This document shows positions 9,586 through 18,170 of a stretch of DNA of 64,000 nt, in pieces. The stretch's first letter is position 1, and the number at the start of each line of letters is the position of its first letter. The DNA lies in assembly GCF_003480915.1 (NCBI RefSeq), contig NZ_QUKD01000005.1, positions 124,001 through 188,000 of the forward strand. Reading direction: 5' to 3'. Origin of the DNA: Parabacteroides sp. TM07-1AC. Its GTDB lineage: Bacteria > Bacteroidota > Bacteroidia > Bacteroidales > Tannerellaceae. The position numbers were made by a program, and so were the translations under genes. The notes beneath the pieces were generated by a model. The model was not told the origin of the DNA and did not search any database. It worked only from the letters and a program-made list of their open reading frames with translations.

Positions 9586-9628
9586 CTGTCAATTAAAAAC
9601 AGAAGCCTGTTTACTTATCTCATATCGT

Positions 9629-10639
9629 TTATTTCACTTCCCAAACTTCCCCTTGCATCAAGAAATCTTTCAGTTTGCGGGTAGGGTTCTTCGCCTGCAC
9701 TTCTTCGATCTGCTGATGAACGGCTTCATCGTATACCGGAGCGTCCACATCACGGATCACACCCAGGGCAATCGGCATATCGTCCGACATCATCGCCAAC
9801 ATCAGGTGAAGCGTATTGTCTTTTTCGTGAGCGTCATGAACCAGGATATCATCCATCGTATAACCGTCCTCACCGATCGTAACTGCTTTCAGCTTCAGTC
9901 CGTCCAACACAAGACCTTTGTTGCCTTCCTTACCGAAGATCATCTTTTCGCCGTGGCGCAGGAAGATCGTACGGTCAGCACGGTATTCCTTATCGACAAT
10001 GCTTTTGTGGATACCGTCGTTGAAGATCACACAGTTTACCAGCACCTCCGTAACGGAAGCCCCTTTATGACGGGCAGAAGCAGCCAGTACTTCCGTCGTA
10101 TTCTTCAAGTCTACATCGATCACACGAGCAAAGAAGTTCCCGCGTGCTCCCAAAGCCAGTTCAGCCGGAATAAACGGGTCTTCCACCGTTCCGTAAGGAG
10201 AACTCTTGGAAACGAATCCACGGTCGGAAGTCGGTGAATACTGTCCCTTGGTCAAACCATAAATCTTATTATTGAACAGGACAATGTTCAGGTCGACATT
10301 ACGGCGTACGGCATGGATAAAATGGTTACCGCCAATAGCCAGACAGTCGCCATCACCCGTGATCAGCCAGACACTCAAGTCGGGACGAGCAGTTTTCACA
10401 CCTGTTGCAATCGCAGCACCACGTCCGTGGATGGTATGGAAACCGTATGTATTCATATAATAAGGTAAACGGGAAGAACACCCGATACCCGAGATAACGG
10501 CCATATTATGAGGAGCTACTCCTACTTCCGCCATTGCTTTGTGCAAACAGTTCAATACGGCATGGTCTCCACAACCCGGACACCAGCGAACATACTGGTC
10601 GCTCTTATAATCTTTCGGTTCGAATTTTATATCTGTCAT
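9629..10639 (-). CDS. korB: 2-oxoacid:ferredoxin oxidoreductase, beta subunit (KorB type)
   Basis: The 336-residue thiamine-diphosphate subunit of 2-oxoglutarate (or related 2-oxoacid) ferredoxin oxidoreductase, cytoplasmic. WCPGCGDH at 19-26 is the conserved N-terminal CxxC motif. GDGD at 95-98 followed by GGNHFIHA, and the later NNKIYGLTKGQ, form the ThDP/Mg site. It lies 3 bp after korA, the usual alpha-then-beta order. The complex makes succinyl-CoA from 2-oxoglutarate, or runs in reverse, with reduced ferredoxin. Substrate assignment rests on similarity to Bacteroidota KorB; other 2-oxoacids cannot be excluded. Confidence 0.92.
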   Translation of the reverse strand: MTDIKFEPKDYKSDQYVRWCPGCGDHAVLNCLHKAMAEVGVAPHNMAVISGIGCSSRLPYYMNTYGFHTIHGRGAAIATGVKTARPDLSVWLITGDGDCLAIGGNHFIHAVRRNVDLNIVLFNNKIYGLTKGQYSPTSDRGFVSKSSPYGTVEDPFIPAELALGARGNFFARVIDVDLKNTTEVLAASARHKGASVTEVLVNCVIFNDGIHKSIVDKEYRADRTIFLRHGEKMIFGKEGNKGLVLDGLKLKAVTIGEDGYTMDDILVHDAHEKDNTLHLMLAMMSDDMPIALGVIRDVDAPVYDEAVHQQIEEVQAKNPTRKLKDFLMQGEVWEVK

Positions 10640-10642
10640 TTC

Positions 10643-12496
10643 TTACGCCTCCAATATTTTAGTAAATTCCTCAACTAATCTCGCAACAACGAAAGGCTGG
10701 CCTTTCACGCGATTGAATCTGTACGGATTGAATCCGGGAACTTTGCCACGCAGATAGTTGGCAAACTGTCCGTTATTCTGTTCGGCAACAACCACTTTCT
10801 TATATTTGGAAAGTATCTCTGCCGTATTCTTCGGAAGCGGGCTGATGAACTTGAAGTGAGCCAAAGCCACTTTTTTACCTTGTTCCTGCATCGTTTCCAT
10901 TGCTTCATACAGATGACCGTATGTTCCGCCCCAGCCTACCAGCAACAGGTCGGCATCGGGATCACCGATCACTTCCTGTTCAGGGATAAAGTCGGCAATC
11001 TTGTCGATCTTTGCCTGACGGGTAGTAACCATCTTCTGGTGGTTGACCGGATCGGTAGAGATAGCACTCGTTTCGTAGTCTTTTTCCAGACCTCCCAAAC
11101 GATGTGCGAAACCTTCCATTCCCGGAATAGCCCAACAACGGACATGGCTTTCCTTATCACGACGATAGGCTTTCCACGGTTTTTCGTCGTGGTAGTTGGA
11201 AACATAATTCGGTTGGATTGCCGGATAGTTGTCCAGATCAGGCAATTTCCAGGCAGAAGAGCCGTTTGCGATAAAGGCATCTGTCAGAAGGATTACCGGA
11301 GTCATATGTTCTACAGCCAGTTTACCAGCCCAGTAAGCAGCATCGAAACAGTCTGTCGGAGTAGATGCGGCAACTACGACAGCCGGACTTTCACCGTTAC
11401 GCCCATACAAAGCCTGCATCAAGTCAGTCTGTTCACTCTTGGTCGGCATACCGGTTGAAGGACCGCCACGCTGCACGTCGATGACAACCAACGGCAACTC
11501 AGCTATTACAGCCAGACCGATCGCTTCACTCTTCAGTGCCAGTCCCGGACCGGAAGTAGAGGTAGCAGCCAGGCAACCAGCGAAGCTACCGCCGATAGCC
11601 GTACAGATACCGGCTATTTCATCTTCTGCCTGTACCGTGATCACACCCAGATCTTTCCGTTTAGACAATTCATGCAAAATATCAGTAGCCGGAGTAATCG
11701 GATAACTACCCAGGAAGAGCTGTAAGCCTGCCTTTTCCGCTGCAGCGATCAACCCGTAGGAAGTAGCCTTGTTTCCGTTTACGTCTGTATAGAATCCCGG
11801 TTCGGCTTTCTTGCTTTCGATACGATAAGTAGAAACCGACGCATGGATATTATGACCGTAGTTATAACCGTCTGTCAACGCCTTGATGTTGGCCTGTGCG
11901 ATCACCGGCTTTTTGGCGAACTTATTCTGAAGCATATGCATGGCTTCTTCCAAAGGACGGTCGAACAACCAGCAAACAAGTCCCAGGGCAAACATATTCT
12001 TTGAGCGGAGAGCCGATTTGTTATCCAGCCCGAACTCAGCCAACCCGTCTTTTACCATGGTAGAGATCGGGGCAGCAACAACCTGCACACTGTTCAGACC
12101 CAGTTCTTTGAACGGATCGTCAGTTGTAAACAAAGCCTTGTCCAAATCACTCTTCTTGAATGAATCGGTATCTATGATAACTATTGCATTGGGTTTGATA
12201 TTCTTCACGTTCACCTTTAAAGCGGCTGGGTTCATAGCAACCAGGACATCCGCCTTATCGCCGGGAGTAAAGATTTTACGTGATCCCAAATGCACCTGAA
12301 ATCCTGATACACCACTCAGTGTTCCCTGAGGAGCACGTACTTCCGCCGGATAATCGGGAAATGTAGATATCTCATTTCCGAAGATAGCCGACAGATTAGA
12401 AAAGATTGTTCCGGTTAACTGCATACCATCTCCGGAATCTCCCGAAAAACGGATGACAACCTTTTCCAACGTTGTTACTTTTGTTTGTTCTGCCAT
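10643..12496 (-). CDS. korA: 2-oxoacid:ferredoxin oxidoreductase, fused gamma-alpha subunit (KorA type)
   Basis: A 617-residue subunit with an N-terminal gamma domain (residues 1 to about 190, FSGDSGDGMQLTG near 17) fused to the alpha pyrimidine-binding domain. The alpha part contains GSYPITPATDILHEL near 265 and GPGLALKSEAIGLA near 325, motifs of the PFOR superfamily. It pairs with KorB through an operon with a 3-bp gap. The gamma-alpha fusion is the common arrangement in Bacteroidota. No ferredoxin-like delta gene is next to it. No clear TAnnTTTG element lies in the 87-bp gap upstream, so it may be read from the alanine dehydrogenase gene. Confidence 0.93.
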   Translation of the reverse strand: MAEQTKVTTLEKVVIRFSGDSGDGMQLTGTIFSNLSAIFGNEISTFPDYPAEVRAPQGTLSGVSGFQVHLGSRKIFTPGDKADVLVAMNPAALKVNVKNIKPNAIVIIDTDSFKKSDLDKALFTTDDPFKELGLNSVQVVAAPISTMVKDGLAEFGLDNKSALRSKNMFALGLVCWLFDRPLEEAMHMLQNKFAKKPVIAQANIKALTDGYNYGHNIHASVSTYRIESKKAEPGFYTDVNGNKATSYGLIAAAEKAGLQLFLGSYPITPATDILHELSKRKDLGVITVQAEDEIAGICTAIGGSFAGCLAATSTSGPGLALKSEAIGLAVIAELPLVVIDVQRGGPSTGMPTKSEQTDLMQALYGRNGESPAVVVAASTPTDCFDAAYWAGKLAVEHMTPVILLTDAFIANGSSAWKLPDLDNYPAIQPNYVSNYHDEKPWKAYRRDKESHVRCWAIPGMEGFAHRLGGLEKDYETSAISTDPVNHQKMVTTRQAKIDKIADFIPEQEVIGDPDADLLLVGWGGTYGHLYEAMETMQEQGKKVALAHFKFISPLPKNTAEILSKYKKVVVAEQNNGQFANYLRGKVPGFNPYRFNRVKGQPFVVARLVEEFTKILEA

Positions 12497-12583
12497 AATT
12501 ATTTATATTAGCTTAATCGCTTGTTTGTAGTTAGATTTCCGCAAAGTAAAGAATAAACTTTACCAGTTCAAAACTTTTGCTCC

Positions 12584-13795
12584 TTAAAAAGCAGATAGAT
12601 ATAGATCCAGATTATTCGATGATAAATTAAAATGATTAGACACATAACTGTTTACAGGTTTCCCACAATACATGTAAACTCCTGAACGAAAGCCATCATC
12701 GGTCTTTATCATATTCTGGACTGTTCCGGCATCTCCCAAAGAGAGGAAGACCGGGACGAATATATTACTAAAAGCCATCGAAGTGGTTCGTGCCACCCGG
12801 TTACTTATATTAGGTATACAATAATGCAATACACCGTATTGTTCGAACACGCTCGGATCGGAGTTTGCCAGGCAGCAAGTCGTTTCAAAACAACCGCCTT
12901 GGCTGATACGCAGGTCGATCACCAACGATCCTCGCTTCATGGTCCGCACCAGTTCCTCTGCAATCACATACCGGTAACGCGTATTGATATAACGCATTGC
13001 CCCGATCACGACATCAGCGGTACGGAAAGCATTATGCAATACGTTCGGGTGAAAATTGGAAGTAAACAATCCCTGTCCCAAAACTTGCTGGATGGTACGC
13101 AGTTTATTGATATCGTCGTCGAACACCTTGACTGAAGCACCCAATGCCAAAGCAGCACGGGCGGCAACCGTTCCGGCATTTCCGGCTCCCACGATCACGA
13201 TTTCGGTAGGCGATACACCGGGGATGCCTCCCAACAGGATTCCTTTCCCTCCCTGGGTATTACTCAGCAATTCGGAAGCAATGGTGATGGAAGCAGTCCC
13301 TTCTATCTCTGAAATAACATTCAGGACAGGACACCTGCGCTGATCGTCCGACATCAGTTCATAGGCAATGGCTGTAATTCGTTTCGCCATCATCAGCTCA
13401 AACGCCTCCTGCGAGAAAAGATTCAGCTGCACCATGGAAAAAACGGTCGAACGGGGCTTCATCAGCAAGATTTCCTGCGGTAACGGAGGAAGTATCTTCA
13501 GGATGATATCCGCCTGGAAGACTTCAGCCGGAGTAGTTACGATCTCGGCACCGGCCTCAGAGTAATGATTGTCAGAGTAATTGATCCCCAGACCGGCACC
13601 CGACTCCACCAATACGTGATGCCCGCGGTCGGTCAGCATGTCAACAGCCTCGGGAGTAAGCGCCAGACGCTTTTCCCCTTCTTTCCGCTCACAAGGGACA
13701 CCAATCAGTAAACGATTTCCTATCTTGTTCAATTCCTTCAACAACTCCTGGGTGATATATGCACCCTGGGGTTGTCTGCCTCCTGTTGCTTCCAT
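12584..13795 (-). CDS. ald: Alanine dehydrogenase / PNT family
   Basis: A 403-residue NAD-dependent enzyme that interconverts alanine and pyruvate plus ammonia. The N-terminal catalytic domain has GVPCERKEGEKRLALTP near 32-48, the alanine dehydrogenase/transhydrogenase signature. The Rossmann motif is VGAGNAGTVAA at about 202-212. The start at 13795 gives an extra N-terminal stretch of about 28 residues before the conserved core, so the true start could be a little later, although I see no good alternative. It lies 48 bp after aroK and 87 bp before korA on the same strand. The assignment is family-level; the kinetic direction is unknown. Confidence 0.88.
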   Translation of the reverse strand: MEATGGRQPQGAYITQELLKELNKIGNRLLIGVPCERKEGEKRLALTPEAVDMLTDRGHHVLVESGAGLGINYSDNHYSEAGAEIVTTPAEVFQADIILKILPPLPQEILLMKPRSTVFSMVQLNLFSQEAFELMMAKRITAIAYELMSDDQRRCPVLNVISEIEGTASITIASELLSNTQGGKGILLGGIPGVSPTEIVIVGAGNAGTVAARAALALGASVKVFDDDINKLRTIQQVLGQGLFTSNFHPNVLHNAFRTADVVIGAMRYINTRYRYVIAEELVRTMKRGSLVIDLRISQGGCFETTCCLANSDPSVFEQYGVLHYCIPNISNRVARTTSMAFSNIFVPVFLSLGDAGTVQNMIKTDDGFRSGVYMYCGKPVNSYVSNHFNLSSNNLDLYLSAF

Positions 13796-13843
13796 AATAC
13801 GATTTTACGGTCGGCAAGTATGACAACTGCCTTACATTATATA

Positions 13844-14365
13844 TTATACTATTTCTTTCAATGCTTCCGAAATTTTGTGCACATCTGTTTCCGTCAACAT
13901 CACTTCGGCATCAAATACGATGGATGCTTGCATATAATGAGGAGTTCTTTTCTTCAGGTTTTCTGCAATAAAAGCAACCAGTTCGTCGCCGGAGCGTCCT
14001 TTCAGCACAGGACGGGTCGATTTGCAAACTTCAAGACGTTTAGCCAGTTCTTCCACCGAAACTTTCAGATAGACCGTAGTCCCCATTTCGTTCATAAACT
14101 CCATATTGTCAAAAAAGCAGGGAGCGCCGCCACCTGTAGAGATCAGCACGTTTTCAAACATAGCCACTTCATGCAGCATCCGCCGTTCAATATCGCGGAA
14201 TGCATCTTCCCCTTTTTCAGCAAATATCTGTCCGACCGTTTTATGATAACGGCCTTCGATGTAACAGTCCAGGTCAATAAAATAAAGGTCCATCAGCTTG
14301 GCGAGGTCTTTACCGACTGTCGTCTTTCCGGCTCCCATATAACCTATCAGAAAAATACGCTTCAT
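13844..14365 (-). CDS. aroK: Shikimate kinase
   Basis: A 173-residue P-loop kinase that phosphorylates the 3-hydroxyl of shikimate in aromatic amino acid biosynthesis. Walker A is GYMGAGKTT at 8-16. DLDCYIE near 33 supplies the shikimate-binding aspartate, and STGGGAPCF near 77 is the glycine-rich substrate loop. Length and motif order fit AroK. It is divergent from the RNase H gene, with a promoter element for each direction in the 113-bp gap. Confidence 0.95.
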   Translation of the reverse strand: MKRIFLIGYMGAGKTTVGKDLAKLMDLYFIDLDCYIEGRYHKTVGQIFAEKGEDAFRDIERRMLHEVAMFENVLISTGGGAPCFFDNMEFMNEMGTTVYLKVSVEELAKRLEVCKSTRPVLKGRSGDELVAFIAENLKKRTPHYMQASIVFDAEVMLTETDVHKISEALKEIV

Positions 14366-14386
14366 TTCGTATATGATTGTTTACCG

Positions 14387-14452
14387 CAAATGTAAAGTTT
14401 TTTTTCTTCATTACTTTTCTTTCAATAGAAAAGTAACAAAATATTACCTTTG
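14387..14452. promoter_or_regulatory. Divergent promoters of aroK and the RNase H gene, with a central dyad
   Basis: CAAATGTA at 14387-14394 gives TACATTTG on the minus strand (aroK, TSS near 14380). TACCTTTG at 14445-14452 on the plus strand serves the RNase H gene (TSS near 14459). Between them, TTACTTTTC (14411-14419) and GAAAAGTAA (14428-14436) form a perfect 9-bp dyad with an 8-nt loop, a candidate operator. Confidence 0.65.
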
Positions 14453-14478
14453 CATCTCATATCCGAAGAATACAGAAA

Positions 14479-15114
14479 ATGGCGAAGAATAAACAGTACG
14501 TAGTATGGAAAGGGCTGAACCCAGGTGTTTACGACAACTGGGCGGAGTGTAAAATGCAGGTAGAAGGACAGGAAGGAGCGAAATACAAATCGTTCGAGAC
14601 CCGCGAAGAAGCTTTCGAGGCCTTTGAAAAAGGATATACGCATTACCTGAAAACGGCTTCATCGTCGAAAGCCGCCGCCAGTCTGGCTCCCAAAGCGCCT
14701 GTCGGCAAGCCGATCAACGAAAGCCTGGCTGTCGATGCTGCCTGCAGCGGTAATCCGGGGGATATGGAATACCGGGGTGTTTACACGGCTACCGGACAGG
14801 AGATATTCCATATCGGTCCTCTGAAAAAAGGTACCAATAATGTAGGTGAGTTCCTGGCACTCGTGCACGGTCTGGCCTTGCTGAAACAGAAAGAGAGCAG
14901 CCTGCCTATCTATTCGGACAGTCGCAATGCGATTAGTTGGGTAAAAAAGAAGAAATGTAAAACGCTGCTGGAGCGGGAACCGGTCAATGAACCGATCTTC
15001 GATCTGATCGAACGTGCTGAAAAATGGCTGAACAACAATACATATACCACTACGATCCTGAAGTGGGAAACATCCGAATGGGGAGAGATTCCTGCCGATT
15101 TCGGGAGGAAATAA
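14479..15114 (+). CDS. rnhA: Ribonuclease H1 with N-terminal viroplasmin domain
   Basis: A 211-residue enzyme that degrades the RNA strand of RNA-DNA hybrids. The N-terminal viroplasmin/RNase H1 hybrid-binding domain (about 5-50) has YVVWKGLNPGVYDNWAEC. A lysine/alanine/serine-rich linker follows. The RNase H fold begins with AVDAACSGNPG near 84; NNVGEFLAL and IYSDSRNA supply the next acidic residues. The C-terminal EIPADFGRK replaces the usual HxGxxxND-type ending seen in E. coli RNase HI, typical of this short clade. It is monocistronic from its own TAnnTTTG promoter. Confidence 0.9.
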   Translation: MAKNKQYVVWKGLNPGVYDNWAECKMQVEGQEGAKYKSFETREEAFEAFEKGYTHYLKTASSSKAAASLAPKAPVGKPINESLAVDAACSGNPGDMEYRGVYTATGQEIFHIGPLKKGTNNVGEFLALVHGLALLKQKESSLPIYSDSRNAISWVKKKKCKTLLEREPVNEPIFDLIERAEKWLNNNTYTTTILKWETSEWGEIPADFGRK

Positions 15115-15117
15115 ATT

Positions 15118-15981
15118 TTAGAAACAACGGATATAGGCTAATGAAAAACTATCGTACAGATAGTTCTGTATGCCATGCTTATAACCGAAAGAGATAATAT
15201 TCTTCTTAATTTCATAATTCAGCTTTGTACGAAGTACCATCGGCTTATCTCCTTCTCCCCTGTACCCCTTTATACCGGTATAGTCACAGTTCAGGGTGAA
15301 ACCGCGAAAAGTCGCCTGTGCCCCGATAGCATATGTTAAAGCATCATTCTGGCGATGTATCAGGTCATTTGTCATCCAGCAGTAAAAACCAGCCATTCCC
15401 TGTACACGAATTGAAGCTGCCGTTTCCGGATCCTGCCATAACGTACGTCCGATATTACAATCGAACCAATAAGCCGCCGCATCCGTATAGCGGGCATCAC
15501 ATAGGCGACCGCCACTGGCTGTTTTCAAGCTCGCATTTGCTACGATATCCACCCATTTCTCACTGGTCAGCACCTGATAATGACAACTTAGGATAAAATC
15601 GCCATGACAGGGAATAGGAGACTTGACTTCGACCGCATTACGTTCGTCGCGCACCTCGGGAGATGTCTCATACCACTCCTGGATCACCCCGTAAAGCGAT
15701 ATGCCGGCACGTCCTTTGGCTATAGGAATATACAAACGTGCAAAAACATCCTTCGTCTTGTCCCCCGTCATTTTATGGTATTCACCTCTTAACTCCACTT
15801 CCCACCGTGAAGACAACTTTCCTCCCATCAACTCAGGAAGAGGAAACGCATTCGGTCCGAAATACCGGGGAGTATATTTTAGAAAAGGCATCTTATCCCG
15901 CCAATCGTCGGCATTAGCCGGCAACACGGTAAAAAGACTGCAACAAAAGACAAGGAGTAAAAAAAGCGTATTCGTTTTCAT
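15118..15981 (-). CDS. Exported protein of unknown function, probably outer-membrane
   Basis: A 287-residue protein from the ATG at 15981, which directly opens a signal peptide (MKTNTLFLLLVFCCSLFTVLPANA). A start at 16041 would overlap the upstream dehydrogenase gene, so it was rejected. The mature part is rich in alternating hydrophobic/aromatic strands (for example FTLNCDYTGIKGY, NIISFGYKHGIQ) and ends in an aromatic-containing segment (SLAYIRCF), suggesting a small beta-barrel. I do not recognise the family. It lies 24 bp downstream of the nucleotide-sugar dehydrogenase and is probably co-transcribed with it; a role in the envelope is only a guess. Confidence 0.65.
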   Translation of the reverse strand: MKTNTLFLLLVFCCSLFTVLPANADDWRDKMPFLKYTPRYFGPNAFPLPELMGGKLSSRWEVELRGEYHKMTGDKTKDVFARLYIPIAKGRAGISLYGVIQEWYETSPEVRDERNAVEVKSPIPCHGDFILSCHYQVLTSEKWVDIVANASLKTASGGRLCDARYTDAAAYWFDCNIGRTLWQDPETAASIRVQGMAGFYCWMTNDLIHRQNDALTYAIGAQATFRGFTLNCDYTGIKGYRGEGDKPMVLRTKLNYEIKKNIISFGYKHGIQNYLYDSFSLAYIRCF

Positions 15982-16004
15982 TCTATACGTATGTGAATTT
16001 ATAT

Positions 16005-17297
16005 TTACAGACGATCGTCCACCCAAGCCGGATTCAAACAACCTTTTACATCATATACGACATGGTTTTCTTTGACAAGAGACGGAATATCGAGCTCCCC
16101 AAAGACTGCATGAGCGACTGCCAGCACAATAGCATCGTATTTCTTTCCGGAAGACAAAGAATCAGACAGCTCAAGCCCGTATTCATTCCGAACTTCTTCC
16201 GTACGTGCCCAGGGATCGTAGACAGAGACATTCATGCCATAGTCTTTCAACACACGGACAACATCTCCCACTTTCGTGTTACGGACATCCGGACAGTTCT
16301 CCTTAAAGGTAAAACCGAGAACCAGGACTTCCGCTTTCTTAACCGGGACGTCCTTTTTGATCATACATTTCACTACCCGGTTAGCAATATATTCACCCAT
16401 CGTGTCATTGATACGACGGCCATACAAAATCAAACCCGGATGATATCCATAATCCTGCGCCTTACGAATCAGATAATAAGGATCGACACCAATACAATGT
16501 CCTCCGACCAACCCCGGTTTAAACGGAAGGAAATTCCATTTTGTCTCAGCAGCAGCCAGCACTTCATTCGTATCTATGTCCAGCAAATGAAATATTTTAG
16601 ACAGTTCGTTCACAAAAGCGATATTTATATCCCTCTGCGTATTTTCAATGACTTTGGAAGCCTCTGCCACACGGATACTTGAAACCGGAAATGTTCCGGC
16701 AACGATCACAGAACGGTATAGCGCATCTACCTTCGCTGCTGTTTCAGGGGTAGAACCCGAAGTTACTTTCATGATTTTCTCGACCGTATGCTCCTTATCT
16801 CCCGGATTGATGCGTTCGGGAGAATAGCCGGCAAAGAAATCTTCATTATATTTCAGTCCGGATGTTTTTGCCAGAATCGGCACACATTCCTCTTCCGTAA
16901 TACCCGGACAAACCGTTGATTCATAGATAACAATATCACCTTTCTTCAACACCTTGCCAACCGTTTCACTGGCACGGTACAAAGGGGTCAGATCCGGACT
17001 ATGATGCGTATCGACCGGCGTAGGAACAGCCACTATATAATAATTACAGGAAGCCAGATCTTCCGGATCAGAAGTAAAATAAAGTCCTGTTTCCCCTTCT
17101 TCCGGCAAATGGTCTGATAAAACCGATTTCAACGACTCTTCCGACACCTCCTTTGTGGTATCTTCCCCTAAACTCAACGCTGAAACCCGTTCTTGTTTCA
17201 CATCGAAGCCAACAACCGAATATTTAGTAGCAAACAAACGCGCTAATGGCAAACCTACATACCCGAGACCGATAATTGCTATTCTCATTTTGTCCAT
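16005..17297 (-). CDS. Nucleotide-sugar dehydrogenase (UDP-HexNAc 6-dehydrogenase, WbpO/TviB type)
   Basis: A 430-residue NAD-dependent enzyme that oxidises the C6 hydroxyl of a UDP-sugar to the uronate. IAIIGLGYVGLPLA near the N terminus is the Rossmann fold. YSPERINPGD and the catalytic-cysteine loop GGHCIGVDPYYL mark the UDP-glucose/UDP-HexNAc dehydrogenase family. The WNFLPFKPGLVGGHC context resembles the UDP-GalNAc/GlcNAc group more than UDP-glucose dehydrogenase. The start at 17297 was chosen because the -7 promoter box lies at 17328-17335; ATG 17288 is an equal alternative. It should supply an acidic sugar for capsule, O-antigen or core, consistent with the adjacent glycosyltransferases. 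Confidence 0.9.
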   Translation of the reverse strand: MDKMRIAIIGLGYVGLPLARLFATKYSVVGFDVKQERVSALSLGEDTTKEVSEESLKSVLSDHLPEEGETGLYFTSDPEDLASCNYYIVAVPTPVDTHHSPDLTPLYRASETVGKVLKKGDIVIYESTVCPGITEEECVPILAKTSGLKYNEDFFAGYSPERINPGDKEHTVEKIMKVTSGSTPETAAKVDALYRSVIVAGTFPVSSIRVAEASKVIENTQRDINIAFVNELSKIFHLLDIDTNEVLAAAETKWNFLPFKPGLVGGHCIGVDPYYLIRKAQDYGYHPGLILYGRRINDTMGEYIANRVVKCMIKKDVPVKKAEVLVLGFTFKENCPDVRNTKVGDVVRVLKDYGMNVSVYDPWARTEEVRNEYGLELSDSLSSGKKYDAIVLAVAHAVFGELDIPSLVKENHVVYDVKGCLNPAWVDDRL

Positions 17298-17327
17298 TAT
17301 ATATGAAACTTTCATATCAAAATTGCA

Positions 17328-17363
17328 CAAAGATAATTAAAACAAAGAAAAACTATATCTTTG
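17328..17363. promoter_or_regulatory. Divergent promoters for the sugar dehydrogenase and glycosyltransferase block
   Basis: CAAAGATA at 17328-17335 gives TATCTTTG on the minus strand. TATCTTTG also occurs directly on the plus strand at 17356-17363. Expected TSSs are near 17321 (minus) and 17370 (plus). The plus element overlaps the TTG at 17361, which excludes that codon as the start of the next gene. Confidence 0.7.
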
Positions 17364-17396
17364 TCCTCAATAACAAGTTATTTAACAAGAACAAAA

Positions 17397-18164
17397 GTGG
17401 ATTTAGTAAAAGTTGTCATACCCATTTATAAGAATACGTTTTCCAAAATGGAAATGCGTTCATTAACGCAGGCATACGAAGTTTTGCATTCTTATCCATT
17501 AGTTGTAATCAAACCTTTATCCCTGGACCTGTCTGAATTACAAGTTGAATTTCCGAAATTGATAGTCACTTCATTCGATGATAACTATTTCAAAGGAATC
17601 AGCGGTTACAACCATTTGATGCTCACATCCGAGTTTTATGAACGTTTTCTTGACAGCCAATACATACTGATTTATCAATTAGATGCGTTTGTCTTCCGCG
17701 ACGAGCTGGCGGATTGGTGTAATAAAGGATATGATTATATCGGTGCTCCCTGGCTTCAAAAACCGGTCTACCGATTGCCGGTTATTTCATCCATTATGTC
17801 TTTAATACATCAGTACCAAAAATCAACAGGCAAACCATCCAAACAAGATTTATACAATAAAATAGGTAATGGTGGCCTATCTTTACGTAAAGTAGATAGC
17901 CATTACCGAGTTACTAAAAAACAAGCGGACCTAATAGGATTTTACCTATCGAAGGAACGATATCATCTTTATAATGAAGATGTATTCTGGGCAACTGAAG
18001 CAGACGGCTTTATTTATCCGGAAGTAAAAGAAGCCCTTCGCTTTGCTTTCGATAAATATCCGGGATATTGCTACAAATTAAATAACCATCAACTCCCCTT
18101 CGGATGTCATTCATGGTACAAAAGAAAAATGAAGAAGTTTTGGAAACCGATTATACAGTTTTGA
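17397..18164 (+). CDS. DUF5672-like glycosyltransferase
   Basis: About 255 residues from a GTG at 17397; a TTG at 17361 lies in the promoter, and the first ATG would remove the opening strand VKVVIPIYK. The sequence shows YQLDAFVFRDEL, YDYIGAPW, GNGGLSLRK and NEDVFW, the pattern I associate with the DUF5672 family of GT-A-like enzymes (LDAF in a DxD-like position, EDVFW late). It probably transfers a sugar in LPS or capsule assembly in the cytoplasm. It is the first of three tightly spaced plus-strand genes (6-bp and 8-bp gaps). The block is visibly more AT-rich than the genes around it. Confidence 0.75.
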   Translation: MDLVKVVIPIYKNTFSKMEMRSLTQAYEVLHSYPLVVIKPLSLDLSELQVEFPKLIVTSFDDNYFKGISGYNHLMLTSEFYERFLDSQYILIYQLDAFVFRDELADWCNKGYDYIGAPWLQKPVYRLPVISSIMSLIHQYQKSTGKPSKQDLYNKIGNGGLSLRKVDSHYRVTKKQADLIGFYLSKERYHLYNEDVFWATEADGFIYPEVKEALRFAFDKYPGYCYKLNNHQLPFGCHSWYKRKMKKFWKPIIQF

Positions 18165-18170
18165 TCAAAT

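Larger units (their letters stand above)
8909..9628. other. 720-bp AT-rich intergenic region with an invertible promoter segment
   Basis: I see no gene here. It holds the susC leader, a pair of 32-bp inverted repeats (8949-8980 and 9258-9289) around 277 bp, a rightward promoter near 9230, and the korB terminator at 9531-9585. A short direct repeat, ACAAAAATTCA, occurs at 9077 and 9107. Nothing is recognised between 9290 and 9530. Confidence 0.8.

Noticed and set aside
9653..10237. 194-residue plus-strand frame inside korB
   Set aside because: Antisense shadow of a clear gene; rich in His/Arg/Gln with no family resemblance. The same reasoning removes other long antisense frames such as 10856-11458 and 62020-62781.
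17361..17396. TTG start for the DUF5672-like gene
   Set aside because: The TTG lies inside a TATCTTTG promoter box, so it would not be on the mRNA; the GTG at 17397 keeps the first conserved strand.
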